This document shows positions 15,650 to 24,441 of a stretch of DNA of 33,643 nt, piece by piece (within the stretch, counting starts at the first letter, position 1; the number at the start of each line of letters is the position of its first letter). The notes under the pieces were generated by a model. That model saw only the letters and a program-made list of their open reading frames with translations, ran no database searches and was not told the origin of the DNA. The DNA lies in contig JAEULA010000085.1 of the NCBI GenBank assembly GCA_016793165.1, forward strand, positions 1-33,643, given 5' to 3'. The translations under genes were made by a program, and so were the position numbers. Source of the stretch: Alphaproteobacteria bacterium (GTDB taxonomy: Bacteria; Pseudomonadota; Alphaproteobacteria; CACIAM-22H2).

Positions 15650-16933
15650 CTAGCGCGCGGTCGTCGGCGCGATCGCGGCAAGCATGTAGGTCTCGTTGCC
15701 GACCTCCGTGACGGTGGAGACGATCGCGCCGCGCTGCAGATCGAGAAGCCAAACCAGGCTGCTGCGCGGCCCCGCCTTGGCGCCGCCCACGACGCAGGCG
15801 TAGCGGCCGCCGGCCATCGCGATCCCGCGCGGCCGCGGCTGCGCGCCGGTCGGCGTGACGGGATGGATGCGCGCCGCTTCCGCGGGTCGTCCGGCGATCG
15901 CATCGGCGACATCGACGAGCGAAATCGTGTTCGACCGGAAGCAGGTCGCCACGACATGTCGGCCGTCCGGCGTGAAGGCGACGGCGAAAGGACGGGTCTG
16001 CTCGTTGGGCTCATCGCTGCCCACGCGCACGCGCGCGACCTCCGCATCCTTGCCCCCGGCTGCGGCGCGCGCGACGTCGATGATCGAGATCGTCCGGCCT
16101 TCGTACGGCATGGACATGCTCTCGCGCGCCGCGACGGCGACGAGGCGGCCGTCGCCGCTCGCGGCCAGGCCGAACGGCCCGGTCTCGACCGGCACGCGGC
16201 AAATCTCGGCGCCCGGATCGCCGGCCATCGCGGCGCCAAGATCGAGGACCGAGACGTCGCTGAAGCCGCCGTTGCCGACGAACACGAAGCCGCCCTGCAA
16301 CGGCGAGACCGCGATGCCCGTTGGGTTGGGATAGCGCCCGAAGCTGGGATGCGGGCTGTCGTGCCTGCTCGGCCCCGGGGCCGGATGACCGGCCGCTTCG
16401 CGAAGCATGATCCGGCGCACGACCTCGCGCTTCGACGTGTCGAACGCGGTGATCTCGTCGCCGCCGTCCTCGCTGCCCGGCGATTCGCCGCAATTGACGA
16501 GCAGCGTGCGCCCATCCGGCGTCAGCGCGAGGCCGACCGGTCCCGAGCGGCCCGTCGGCATGAACGCCGCGACCGCTCCGAGCCTGCCGTCATGGGCCGG
16601 ATCGGCGGCCTTTTCGAGGTCGACCACCGTGATCAGGCCGGGATGCCCGTGCTGGTACTGGCCCGCCCCGGACGGCGTCGCCGCGCCGGAATGATTGACG
16701 ACATAGGCGTATCGCGAAGCCTGGTCGACGACGACCGCGACCGGCTGGCCGCTCGCCGGAGTCTCCGGCACGCCATCGCCGTCGGCGTCGATGTCGGGCG
16801 TGACGCGCGGGCGGGAGATCACCGCATTGGGCGTGCAGTCGTTCTCGGCGGACAGCGCTTTCTCGACGTCGACGATCGCGACGTTGTTGTCCCAGCGACC
16901 GCTGACGATCAGACGACCAAGTTGCTTCCCCAT
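15650..16933 (-). CDS. YncE-like beta-propeller protein
   Basis: The 427-residue product consists of repeated propeller blades. Each has a (P/R)xGLALTPDGRTLLVNC-like strand set followed by a xxVSVLDLG or ISIIDVARA strand; about seven blades can be counted. Good examples are FAVAFTPDGRHVVATCF with TISLVDVADA, and GIAVSPLQGGFVFVGNG with DVSVLDLGAA. An acidic DIDADGDG loop (47-54) in the first blade resembles a calcium-binding DxDxDG loop. Most YncE/YVTN proteins are exported, yet the first blade starts at once (RLIVSGRWDNNVAIVDV) and no signal peptide is visible, so this one may be cytoplasmic or use an unusual start. It is the first gene of the tct operon. Its ligand is unknown; a role in sensing or binding the imported substrate is speculation. 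Confidence 0.8.
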   Translation of the reverse strand: MGKQLGRLIVSGRWDNNVAIVDVEKALSAENDCTPNAVISRPRVTPDIDADGDGVPETPASGQPVAVVVDQASRYAYVVNHSGAATPSGAGQYQHGHPGLITVVDLEKAADPAHDGRLGAVAAFMPTGRSGPVGLALTPDGRTLLVNCGESPGSEDGGDEITAFDTSKREVVRRIMLREAAGHPAPGPSRHDSPHPSFGRYPNPTGIAVSPLQGGFVFVGNGGFSDVSVLDLGAAMAGDPGAEICRVPVETGPFGLAASGDGRLVAVAARESMSMPYEGRTISIIDVARAAAGGKDAEVARVRVGSDEPNEQTRPFAVAFTPDGRHVVATCFRSNTISLVDVADAIAGRPAEAARIHPVTPTGAQPRPRGIAMAGGRYACVVGGAKAGPRSSLVWLLDLQRGAIVSTVTEVGNETYMLAAIAPTTAR

Positions 16934-17073
16934 GCCCCGCCGTCCCCTGCCCTGTCGCGATCGAGCCTATGGGTCGCCGCCGGGCCGTGCAACGAGCTTG
17001 GCGCCGAGCGCGCGCAGCGGCGCGCGCGATTCAAGGCTTGCCCCACGAAGCCGCCGGCCCGAGAATCGCGCGC
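16934..17073. promoter_or_regulatory. Divergent region between the propeller-TTT operon and the lipoprotein-SCO-cobB genes
   Basis: The 140 bases separate divergent genes and should hold two promoters. I see no clear -35/-10 boxes, palindrome or riboswitch. Confidence 0.4.
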
Positions 17074-17361
17074 ATGAAGCCCGTGCTTGCCGTCGCCTCG
17101 GTCGCTCTCGCCCTCGTCCTTTCCGCCTGCGCGTCGCAGACGGTCTGGCACAAGGAAGGGGCCGAGGAAGAGGATCTCCGCCTTGCCCAGCGCACCTGCT
17201 CGCGGGAGGCCGAGCGCTACGGCTTCGCCTTCGAGGGCGCGCGCAACGCCGACGACACGACGGCGGGCGAGCGGCGCGCGGGGTCGGCCGGCGGCGGCGT
17301 CTATCGCGAATGCATGGAGCGGCAGGGCTGGCGCCGCTATCGCGACACGGCGCCGCGCTGA
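17074..17361 (+). CDS. Small outer-membrane lipoprotein of unknown function
   Basis: The 95-residue product has a lipoprotein signal peptide with a hydrophobic stretch and the lipobox LSAC, so Cys19 would be lipidated. The mature part is short, charged and rich in Arg and Glu. It has two further cysteines, in QRTCSRE and RECMERQGWRR, that could form a disulfide. The RECMERQGW-type ending recurs in small proteobacterial lipoproteins of unknown role. The ATG at 17074 is chosen because the signal peptide starts there; upstream in-frame sequence is not protein-like. It lies 15 bases before the SCO1 gene and may be co-transcribed with it. Confidence 0.85.
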   Translation: MKPVLAVASVALALVLSACASQTVWHKEGAEEEDLRLAQRTCSREAERYGFAFEGARNADDTTAGERRAGSAGGGVYRECMERQGWRRYRDTAPR

Positions 17362-17376
17362 GCGCCGCGCCGTGCG

Positions 17377-17976
17377 ATGACGCGCAGGCTCCGACTCGCC
17401 GTCGCGATCGCGGCCGCCCTCACCGGCATCGCGATCGGCTTCGCGCTCCAGAACTGGATGTTCGACAACGGCCCTCCGACATCGGTCATCTCGGCCCAGG
17501 TCGGCGGCCCGTTCAGGCTTCGCGACCATGAGGGGCGCGAGGTCACCGAGGCCGACTATCGCGGCAAGGTGCAGCTGTACTTCTTCGGCTACACCAACTG
17601 CCCGGACATCTGCCCGATGGGCCTCGCGCGCATCGCCGAGGTGATGGACGCGCTCGGCGCCGACGCCGCCAAGGTGAAGCCGATCTTCATCTCGGTCGAC
17701 CCGCAGCGCGACACGCCGGCTGTGATGAAATCCTATGTCGAGCACTTCTATCCGGGCATGGCCGGCCTCACCGGCACGGCCGAGCAGATCGCCGCGGTCG
17801 CGAAGGCGTTTCGCGTCTACTACAAGGTGCACGGCGATCCGGCGACCAATCCGAACTATCTCGTCGACCATTCCGGCTTCATCTACGTGATGAACCGGGA
17901 CGGCGGCTTCGTCGGCACCTTCTCGCCGGAGAGCGCGAACGACGCGGCGGTGAAGCTGATCCGCCGCGCGCTCTGA
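17377..17976 (+). CDS. SCO1/SenC family copper chaperone
   Basis: The 199-residue protein has an N-terminal membrane anchor (about 5-27) and a periplasmic thioredoxin-like domain. The copper site is intact: C75 and C79 in NCPDICP, and H165 in LVDHSGF (with D164). The surrounding blocks YFFGYTNCPD, FISVDPQRDTP and FRVYYKV are classic. Family members deliver copper or handle thiols during assembly of the CuA site of cytochrome c oxidase, so the organism probably respires oxygen. It sits 15 bases after the lipoprotein and 11 bases before cobB. The cobB neighbour is probably coincidental, though all three could share a transcript. Confidence 0.95.
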   Translation: MTRRLRLAVAIAAALTGIAIGFALQNWMFDNGPPTSVISAQVGGPFRLRDHEGREVTEADYRGKVQLYFFGYTNCPDICPMGLARIAEVMDALGADAAKVKPIFISVDPQRDTPAVMKSYVEHFYPGMAGLTGTAEQIAAVAKAFRVYYKVHGDPATNPNYLVDHSGFIYVMNRDGGFVGTFSPESANDAAVKLIRRAL

Positions 17977-17987
17977 GGCGCGCCGCG

Positions 17988-19316
17988 ATGCGCGGCCTGA
18001 TCCTCGCGGCACCGGGCTCCGGCCACGGCAAGACCACGCTCACCCTCGCCCTTCTGCGCGCGATGCGCGACCGCGGCCTGCGCGTCGCGCCGGCGAAGAT
18101 CGGGCCCGACTACATCGATCCGACCTGGCATCAGCGCGCCGCGGGCCGGCCGTCGCCAAATCTCGATCCGTGGGCGATGCGCGCGGCGAGCCTGCGCCGC
18201 GTGCTCGGCGCCCTCGCCGGCGACGCGACGTTCGTCCTGGCCGAGGGCGTGATGGGGCTGTTCGACGGCATCGACGCCGTCGGCACGGCCTCGACCGGCG
18301 ACCTCGCCGCTCGGCTCGGCTGGCCGGTCGTCCTCGTCGTCGATGCGCACGGCATGGCCGCCTCCGTCGCGCCGCTCGTCGCCGGCTTCGCGTGTCATCG
18401 GCCGACGGTCGCGATCGCCGGCGTGATCCTCAACCGCGTCGGCAGCGCTCCTCACGCGGCGCTGCTGCGCGACGCCCTCGCCGCGGCCTGTCCCGGGATC
18501 GCGGTGCTGGGCAGCCTGCCGCGCGACGCGGCGATCGCCCTGCCCGAGCGGCATCTCGGCCTGGTGCCGGCGCGCGAGGCGTCGCAGACCGAGACGGTGA
18601 TCGCGCGCGCCGCCGAACTGGTCGCCGCGTCGGTCGATCTCGACGCGTTGGCGGGCCTCGCCGGCGGGCCGGCGACGTGGTCCGTCGAGGACGACGAGGA
18701 CGACGGCGGCGCCTTGCTGGCCCCGCTCGGCCAGCGCATCGCGATCGCGCAGGACCACGCCTTCCTCTTCGCCTATCCGGCCCAGCTGGCGCTGTGGCGC
18801 CGCGCCGGCGTGCGGCTCGACTTCTTTTCGCCGCTCGACGACGAGCCGCCGCCCGTCGATGCCGATGCCGTCTTCCTGCCGGGCGGCTATCCCGAGCTGC
18901 ATGCGGGCCGCCTCGCCGCGGCGTCGCGCTTCGCCGCCGGCATGCGCGCCGCCGCGGCGCGCGGCGTCGCGATCTACGGCGAGTGCGGCGGCTACATGAC
19001 GCTGGGCGCCGGGCTCGTCGATGCCGACGGGCGCCGCCATGCCATGCTCGGCCTTCTGCCGGTCGAGACGAGCTTCGCCGAGCGACGGCTGCATCTCGGC
19101 TATCGCGATGTGGTCGCCCGCAGCGCGACCATGCTGGGCAGCGCCGGCGCGCGCTTCGCCGGACACGAGTTCCACTACGCGCGCATCGTGTCGGAAGGTG
19201 CGGGCGAGCCGCTGTTCGACGCCTGCGATGCGCGCGGCAAGGCGCTCGGACCCGCCGGCCGCCGCGTCGGCAGCGTGGCCGGCTCCTTCGTGCATCTCGT
19301 CGACCGCCGCGCGTAA
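17988..19316 (+). CDS. cobB: Cobyrinic acid a,c-diamide synthase
   Basis: The 442-residue ATP- and glutamine-dependent enzyme amidates the a and c acetate side chains. The N-terminal synthetase part has the P-loop APGSGHGKTTLTL (8-20), KIGPDYIDPTWH (37-48) and AEGVMGLFDG (85-94). The C-terminal class I glutamine amidotransferase part has FLPGGYPELHA (296-306), the nucleophile C333 in YGECGGYM, and H436 in SFVHL. Length fits CobB/CbiA (about 430-460). In the cobalt-early route the substrate is cobyrinate and the usual name is CbiA; if cobalt were inserted later it would be hydrogenobyrinate. The chelatase CobNST is not in the window, so the naming is left open. It lies apart from the other cob genes. 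Confidence 0.95.
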   Translation: MRGLILAAPGSGHGKTTLTLALLRAMRDRGLRVAPAKIGPDYIDPTWHQRAAGRPSPNLDPWAMRAASLRRVLGALAGDATFVLAEGVMGLFDGIDAVGTASTGDLAARLGWPVVLVVDAHGMAASVAPLVAGFACHRPTVAIAGVILNRVGSAPHAALLRDALAAACPGIAVLGSLPRDAAIALPERHLGLVPAREASQTETVIARAAELVAASVDLDALAGLAGGPATWSVEDDEDDGGALLAPLGQRIAIAQDHAFLFAYPAQLALWRRAGVRLDFFSPLDDEPPPVDADAVFLPGGYPELHAGRLAAASRFAAGMRAAAARGVAIYGECGGYMTLGAGLVDADGRRHAMLGLLPVETSFAERRLHLGYRDVVARSATMLGSAGARFAGHEFHYARIVSEGAGEPLFDACDARGKALGPAGRRVGSVAGSFVHLVDRRA

Positions 19317-19341
19317 GCGGGCGGGGACGGCAGCGCGAGGT

Positions 19342-20658
19342 TCAAGCCCGGGCCGGCAGCACCGTGCCGCTGCAGTCGCCGAAGCCGATGCCGGCGAACC
19401 CGTCGCGCGCGGCGCGGGCGCGCAGGGTCACGCGATCGCCGTCCTGCAGGAAGCCGCGCGTCTCGCCGTTGCCGAGATCGACGGCGACCTTGCCGGCCTG
19501 CGTGAGCTCGATCAGCGATCCGGCCTGCTCGGGCGCCGGTCCCGACTGCGTGCCGGTGGCGTAGAGATCGCCGGGCCGCATGTTGCAGCCGTTGACGCTG
19601 TGATGGGCGAGCATCTGGAAGATCGACCAGTAGGAGTCGCGCAGGTTGCTGCTCGACAGCCGCACGCCGGGCGCTCCCGCCGCGCGCATCGCCGCGGTCT
19701 GCAGCCACACCTCGAGCCCGACATCCAGGGCGCCGGCCGCGCGATGCGCCGACGAATCCAGATAGGGCAGCGGCGCCGGGTCCTCGGCCGGTCGCGTCCA
19801 GGCCGTACGGAAGGGCGCGAGCGCCTCGAGCGTGACGATCCAGGGCGAGATGGTCGTCGCGAAGCTCTTGGCGAGGAACGGGCCGAGCGGCTGGTATTCC
19901 CAGCCCTGGATGTCGCGCGCCGACCAGTCGTTGAGCAGGCACAGGCCGAAGACATGCGCCGGCGCCGCGTCGAGCGCGATGCGGTCGCCGAGCGCGTTGC
20001 CGGGGCCGACGAATACGCCGACCTCCAGCTCGTAGTCGAGGCGACGGCTCGGACCGAAGACCGGCGTCGTCGCGCCGCGCGGCATGGTCTGCCCGAGCGG
20101 GCGCGCGACGTCCTGCCCGCTCACGGCGATCGACGACGCGCGACCGTGATAGCCGATCGGCAGCCACTTGTAGTTCGGGTAGAGCGGCTGGTCCGGCCGC
20201 ATCAGCCGGCCGACATTGGTCGCGTGGTGGATCGAGGCGTAGAAGTCCGTGTAGTCGCCGATCGCCGCGGGCAGCGTCAGCTCGATCTCCGACTGCCGCA
20301 CGAGGCACGCGCCGAGCGCCGACTGCTCGCGCGCGCCGCGCCGCAGCGCGCGCGACAGCGCCAGGCGCAGGCTCGCCCACGCCGCGGGTCCGAGCGCCAT
20401 GAAGCCGTTGAGGCCCGGCGCCGCCGCGTGCGCGAGCGCGTCGCCGGGCGTGCCCGCGATCGCGCCGCTCGCCACGAGCGCGGCGAGGTCGACGACCGCG
20501 TCGCCGATCGCGATACCGCCGCGCCATGACTCGCCGCCGCCGCGCCGGCGGAAGACGCCGAAGGGCAGGTTCTGGATCGGGAACGCGGCCTCGGGCGCGT
20601 TGGCCGCGTCGAGCCAGCTGGCCAGCGCCCTGTCGTGCGTCTCGTTGATCGGGGACAT
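19342..20658 (-). CDS. fahA: Fumarylacetoacetase
   Basis: The 438-residue enzyme hydrolyses fumarylacetoacetate to fumarate and acetoacetate, the last step of tyrosine/homogentisate breakdown. The active site is complete by comparison with the mammalian enzyme: D138 and H145 in DFYASIHHATNVG, E210 and E212 in YELEVGVF, and D244, R248, Q251 and K264 in the LLNDWSARDIQGWEYQPLG...AKSF block. Length is slightly above the usual 420. The ATG at 20658 is chosen because it precedes the SPINETH start typical of the family. Upstream codons overlap hmgA. It follows hmgA by 19 bases. A maleylacetoacetate isomerase, needed between the two enzymes, is not in the window. Confidence 0.96.
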   Translation of the reverse strand: MSPINETHDRALASWLDAANAPEAAFPIQNLPFGVFRRRGGGESWRGGIAIGDAVVDLAALVASGAIAGTPGDALAHAAAPGLNGFMALGPAAWASLRLALSRALRRGAREQSALGACLVRQSEIELTLPAAIGDYTDFYASIHHATNVGRLMRPDQPLYPNYKWLPIGYHGRASSIAVSGQDVARPLGQTMPRGATTPVFGPSRRLDYELEVGVFVGPGNALGDRIALDAAPAHVFGLCLLNDWSARDIQGWEYQPLGPFLAKSFATTISPWIVTLEALAPFRTAWTRPAEDPAPLPYLDSSAHRAAGALDVGLEVWLQTAAMRAAGAPGVRLSSSNLRDSYWSIFQMLAHHSVNGCNMRPGDLYATGTQSGPAPEQAGSLIELTQAGKVAVDLGNGETRGFLQDGDRVTLRARAARDGFAGIGFGDCSGTVLPARA

Positions 20659-20677
20659 CGCGTGCGGGTTCCGGGAT

Positions 20678-22021
20678 TCAGGGACGGGTCGGGTCGAAGT
20701 TCTTCGGCAGGTCCTGCCAGCAGCGCCAGTAGTCGCGCTGGCGCGTCGCATCCTCGAGCGCGAAACGCGTCGGCCGGATCGGCAGCCGCGTCTCGAACAT
20801 GAAGGCCATCGTGTCGGACACGCGATGCGGGCGCGACGTGTCGGCGGCGCTCGCCTTCAGGAAGGTGCCGGCATCCGGCCCGTGCCCGGTCATGCAGTTG
20901 TGCAGGCTCGCGCCGCCGGGCACGAAGCCCTCCGCCTTGGCGTCGTAGGCGCCGTGGACGAGGCCCATGAACTCGCTGGCGACGTTGCGATGGAACCAGG
21001 GAGGACGGAACGTGTCCTCGGCCGCGAGCCAGCGCGGCGGGAAGATTACGAAGTCGATCGCGTCGACGCCCGGCGTGTCGCTCTGCGACTGCAGCACCAG
21101 GAAGATCGACGGATCGGGATGGTCGTAGCTGATCGATCCGATGGTGTTGAACCGGCGCAGGTCGTAGCGGTAGGGCGCGTGGTTGCCGTGCCAGGCGACG
21201 ACGTCGAGCGGCGAGTGGCCGATCGCCGCCGACCACAGGCGCCCCAGGAACTTGCCCACGAGCTCGAACGCGCCCTCGCGGTCCTCGTAGGCGGCGACCG
21301 GATATTCGAAGTCGCGCGGATTGGCGAGCCCGTTCGAGCCGATCGGCCCGAGGTCGGGCAGGCGCAGCGGCGCGCCGTAGTTCTCGCAGACATAGCCGCG
21401 CGCCGCACCGTCCGGCAGTTCGACGCGGAACCGGATGCCGCGCGGGATCACGGCGATCTCCTGCGGCTCGACCGCGAGCACGCCGCACTCCGTCACGATC
21501 CGCAGCCGGCCCTGCTGCGGCACGATCAGCAGCTCGCCGTCGGCGTCGTAGAAGAAGCGGTCGGTCATCGAGCGGTTGGCGGCGTAGACGTGGATCGCGC
21601 AGCCGCTCATCGCCGCCGGATCGCCGTTGCCGGCCATCGTGACGAGCCCGGCGACGAAGTCCGTCGGCGCCGCCGGCAGCGGCAGCGGGCCCCAGCGCAG
21701 CTGGTCGGGCGGCGACTCGAGCCCGGCGAAATCGCCGACCAGACCGCCGTTGTCGAGGCGCCGGAACGGCGCATGCATGGCGCCCGGGCGGATCCGGTAG
21801 AACCAGCTGCGCCGGTTGGCGCCGCGCGGCGCGGTGAACGCCGTGCCCGAGATCTGCTCGGCATAGAGCCCGTAGGCGCAGCGCTGCGGCGAGTTGCGGC
21901 CGACCGGCAGGGCGCCCGGCAGCGCCTCGGTCGCGAACTCGTTGCCGAAACCGGTCATGTACGCGCACGCCGTGTCGCGCGCGGCACGATCCGCAGTCGC
22001 TTCGCGTCCCTGCTCGGCCAT
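20678..22021 (-). CDS. hmgA: Homogentisate 1,2-dioxygenase
   Basis: The 447-residue non-haem iron enzyme opens the aromatic ring of homogentisate to maleylacetoacetate. Iron ligands H344, E350 and H380 and the acid-base histidine H301 are all present, each exactly nine positions after its human counterpart, so no indel separates them. Family blocks YMTGFGNEFATEA near the N-terminus, WHGNHAPYRYDL and CMTGHGPD are clear. The ATG at 22021 has GGGAGGA 6 bases upstream. With fahA it forms a two-gene operon for tyrosine or phenylalanine catabolism, probably induced by homogentisate in relatives; no operator is identified here. Confidence 0.97.
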   Translation of the reverse strand: MAEQGREATADRAARDTACAYMTGFGNEFATEALPGALPVGRNSPQRCAYGLYAEQISGTAFTAPRGANRRSWFYRIRPGAMHAPFRRLDNGGLVGDFAGLESPPDQLRWGPLPLPAAPTDFVAGLVTMAGNGDPAAMSGCAIHVYAANRSMTDRFFYDADGELLIVPQQGRLRIVTECGVLAVEPQEIAVIPRGIRFRVELPDGAARGYVCENYGAPLRLPDLGPIGSNGLANPRDFEYPVAAYEDREGAFELVGKFLGRLWSAAIGHSPLDVVAWHGNHAPYRYDLRRFNTIGSISYDHPDPSIFLVLQSQSDTPGVDAIDFVIFPPRWLAAEDTFRPPWFHRNVASEFMGLVHGAYDAKAEGFVPGGASLHNCMTGHGPDAGTFLKASAADTSRPHRVSDTMAFMFETRLPIRPTRFALEDATRQRDYWRCWQDLPKNFDPTRP

Positions 22022-22256
22022 GGCACGTCCTCCCGTCGGCGAATCGGCGCACCGGTCGCGGGGCCGCGCCGGCGCCGGGCCATCCTAGACCTCCCGCGCG
22101 TCGCGACGGGAGCGGCTCGCGCGACCGCCCAAGCGGCCGGGGGCGCCGCCGCGACAAGACGTCTTTCCAAGCCGTTAGCCGCTTCTTAAGCTCGCCGCGC
22201 CGAGACTCGACGCGTTAGGCTCGGCGCCTTGCTCGTTCGACTCGGAAAGGCCGGTC
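22022..22256. promoter_or_regulatory. Divergent region between hmgA and the PHB depolymerase gene
   Basis: These 235 bases separate divergent genes. GGGAGGA (minus strand, 22028-22034) is the hmgA ribosome site. CTCCCG and CGGGAG flank a 10-base loop near 22090-22115 and could be an operator or leader stem. A less GC-rich patch around 22160-22195 (TTCCAAGCCGTTAGCC, TTCTTAAG) is the best place for promoters. Nothing else is recognised. Confidence 0.4.
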
Positions 22257-23489
22257 GTGCTCTATCATTTCTACGATCTGCATCACGCGATGGTCACGCC
22301 GGCGCGGCTCATGGCCGAGACGCTGCAGCACGTCTTCAGCCATCCGCTGGTTCCCGCCTCCTACACCCGCATGGGCCGCGCGATCGCCGCCGGGTCGGAG
22401 ATCTTCGAGCGCGCCACGCGCCGTCACGGCAAGCCCGAGTTCGGCATCAAGTCGGTGCCGGTCGACGGCACCCCGGTCGCCGTCAGCGAGCACGTCGCCC
22501 ACGCCAAGCCGTTCTGCGAGCTGCGCCACTTCCGCAAGGCCGTCGATGGCGCCGGGCGCCACGAGCCGCGCGTCATGATCGTGGCGCCGATGTCGGGACA
22601 CTACGCGACGCTGCTGCGCGACACGGTCGCGGCCCTCCTGCCCGGGCACGACGTCTACATCACCGACTGGATCAACGCCTGCCAGGTGCCGCTGTCGCAG
22701 GGCCGCTTCGACCTCGACGACTACGCCGACTACATCATCGAATTCCTGCACGTGCTGGGACCGGGCACGCATGTCGTCGCCGTCTGCCAGCCCTCGGTGC
22801 CGGCGCTCGCCGCCGCCGCGATCATGGCGGGCGAGGACGATCCGGCCGCGCCGGCGTCGATGACGCTGATGGGCGGGCCGATCGACACGCGCATGAGCCC
22901 GACCAAGCCCAACAAGCTGGCGGAGTCGAAGCCGCTGAAATGGTTCGAGCGCAGCGTGCTGTCGACGGTGCCGGCGATCTACCCCGGCGCGGGACGCAAG
23001 GTCTACCCGGGATTCCTGCAGCTCACCGGCTTCATGAGCATGAACCTCGACCGCCATTTCGGCTCGACGGTGAAGCACTTCCAGCATCTCGTGCGCGGCG
23101 ACGGCGACAGCGCCCAGGCGCATCGCAAGTTCTACGACGAGTATCTCGCCGTGATGGACCTCTCGGCGGAGTTCTACCTGCAGACGATCGACATCGCCTT
23201 CCAGCGCCATCTGCTGCCGCGCGGCCTGTGGGTGTCGCGCAACCGCCGGGTCGACACCAAGGCGATCACCCGGATGGCGCTGATGACGGTCGAAGGCGAG
23301 CTCGACGACATCTCCGGCCCGGGCCAGACGCGCGCGGCCCACGGCCTCTGCGCCAACATCCCCGCCGACAACCACCGCCACTACTTCGCCAAGGGCGTCG
23401 GGCACTACGGCATCTTCAACGGCAGCCGCTGGCGCTCGATGATCCTGCCCGAGCTGCGCGACTTCATCCGCCAGCACGATCGCGCCTGA
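22257..23489 (+). CDS. phaZ: Intracellular polyhydroxybutyrate depolymerase
   Basis: The 410-residue alpha/beta-hydrolase mobilises stored PHB granules. It begins with the family start MLYHFYDLHHAMVTPARLMA. Instead of the serine of a lipase box it has the cysteine nucleophile C177 in VCQPSVPAL, as in Ralstonia-type PhaZ1. Catalytic Asp and His are likely in DDISGPGQT and KGVGHYGIF near the C-terminus. Size is normal (about 400-420). Translation begins at GTG 22257, exactly at the conserved N-terminus. There is no signal peptide, consistent with a granule-associated cytoplasmic enzyme. No phaC, phaB or phasin gene is in the window. Confidence 0.93.
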   Translation: MLYHFYDLHHAMVTPARLMAETLQHVFSHPLVPASYTRMGRAIAAGSEIFERATRRHGKPEFGIKSVPVDGTPVAVSEHVAHAKPFCELRHFRKAVDGAGRHEPRVMIVAPMSGHYATLLRDTVAALLPGHDVYITDWINACQVPLSQGRFDLDDYADYIIEFLHVLGPGTHVVAVCQPSVPALAAAAIMAGEDDPAAPASMTLMGGPIDTRMSPTKPNKLAESKPLKWFERSVLSTVPAIYPGAGRKVYPGFLQLTGFMSMNLDRHFGSTVKHFQHLVRGDGDSAQAHRKFYDEYLAVMDLSAEFYLQTIDIAFQRHLLPRGLWVSRNRRVDTKAITRMALMTVEGELDDISGPGQTRAAHGLCANIPADNHRHYFAKGVGHYGIFNGSRWRSMILPELRDFIRQHDRA

Positions 23490-23526
23490 CGCCGGCGCCG
23501 GATCCCCGGCGCGGCGGCCGCGCGCA

Positions 23527-24441
23527 TCAGGACGCTTGGGCGGGCACCGGCCGCGTCACGAGCACGACGCCGGCGACGATCACCGCGGCGGCGAGCCAGA
23601 TCCACGGGCTGAGCTGCTCGCCGAACAGGAGCCAGCCCCAGAAGATGCCGGCGACGGTGACGATGTAGGCGACCTGGCTCATGAACACCGCGCCGGCGAG
23701 GCGCAGGATCTCGTACATCAGGAACTGCGACAGCACGCCGGTGCCGGCGTGCACCAGCAGCGCCAGGTCGGCCTTCAGGGTTGCGGTCCCGGGCATGTAG
23801 AACTGGCCGGTCGCGAGCGCGATCGGCAGGACGAAGGCCGCCGAGGCCAGCTGGAACAGCGCCCCCACCATCCAGGAATCGAGCCCGGCCGGCCGGGCGC
23901 GCGCGACGTAGATGCTGCCGACGCCGTGCACCGTCGGACACATCAGCGCGAGCAGCACCCAGGCCGCCATGCCGGGCTCTGGCAGGCTCGCGCGCGGCAG
24001 CACGATCAGCGCCACGCCGACGAGCCCCGCGAGCGTGCCCAGCGCGCGCGTGGCGACGAAGCGCTCGTAGCGCATCGCAAGCGACGCCGCGTAGGTGATC
24101 ACGGGGCCGAGCGTGATGATCACGGCCATCACGCCGGTCGGCACGTGGCGCACCGAGCTGAACATGAAGAAGGACGGCAGCGCGTTGACCGACAGCCCGC
24201 CCAGCACCGTGTAGAGCGCGAGCCCGCGGCTCGGCGTCGCGCGCGAGCGCTGCAGCAGCGCGAAGGCGAGCAGGCCGATGCCGCCGCCGAAATGGAACCA
24301 GAAGCCGTAGCCGAGGGTCGGGATCCCGCCGGCGCCGCCGGTGCGCGCGAGGCCGAAGGTCCCGCCCCAGATGATGCCGACCGCGAGCAGCATGAGGATC
24401 AGCGCCGCGCGGGGCTGCGGCGTCGGGAACGCGATGGGCAT
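23527..24441 (-). CDS. EamA/DMT-family membrane transporter
   Basis: The 304-residue protein has ten predicted transmembrane helices in two EamA repeats. The first begins LILMLLAVGIIWGGTFGLAR and the second MAAWVLLALMCPTVHGVGS. GEQLSPWIWLAAAVIVAGV near the C-terminus is typical of the drug/metabolite transporter family. These usually export amino acids, nucleotides or related metabolites; the substrate is not deducible. The ATG at 24441 is chosen because it sits just before the first helix; 13 extra upstream codons are Arg/Gly-rich. It converges with phaZ and diverges from the flavoprotein gene. Confidence 0.9.
   Translation of the reverse strand: MPIAFPTPQPRAALILMLLAVGIIWGGTFGLARTGGAGGIPTLGYGFWFHFGGGIGLLAFALLQRSRATPSRGLALYTVLGGLSVNALPSFFMFSSVRHVPTGVMAVIITLGPVITYAASLAMRYERFVATRALGTLAGLVGVALIVLPRASLPEPGMAAWVLLALMCPTVHGVGSIYVARARPAGLDSWMVGALFQLASAAFVLPIALATGQFYMPGTATLKADLALLVHAGTGVLSQFLMYEILRLAGAVFMSQVAYIVTVAGIFWGWLLFGEQLSPWIWLAAAVIVAGVVLVTRPVPAQAS

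Noticed and set aside
12516..15752. Open frame of 1078 codons on the minus strand
   Set aside because: It runs across tctC, tctB and tctA in a different frame, is Arg-rich and low in normal protein features. Such long frames are expected at this GC content.
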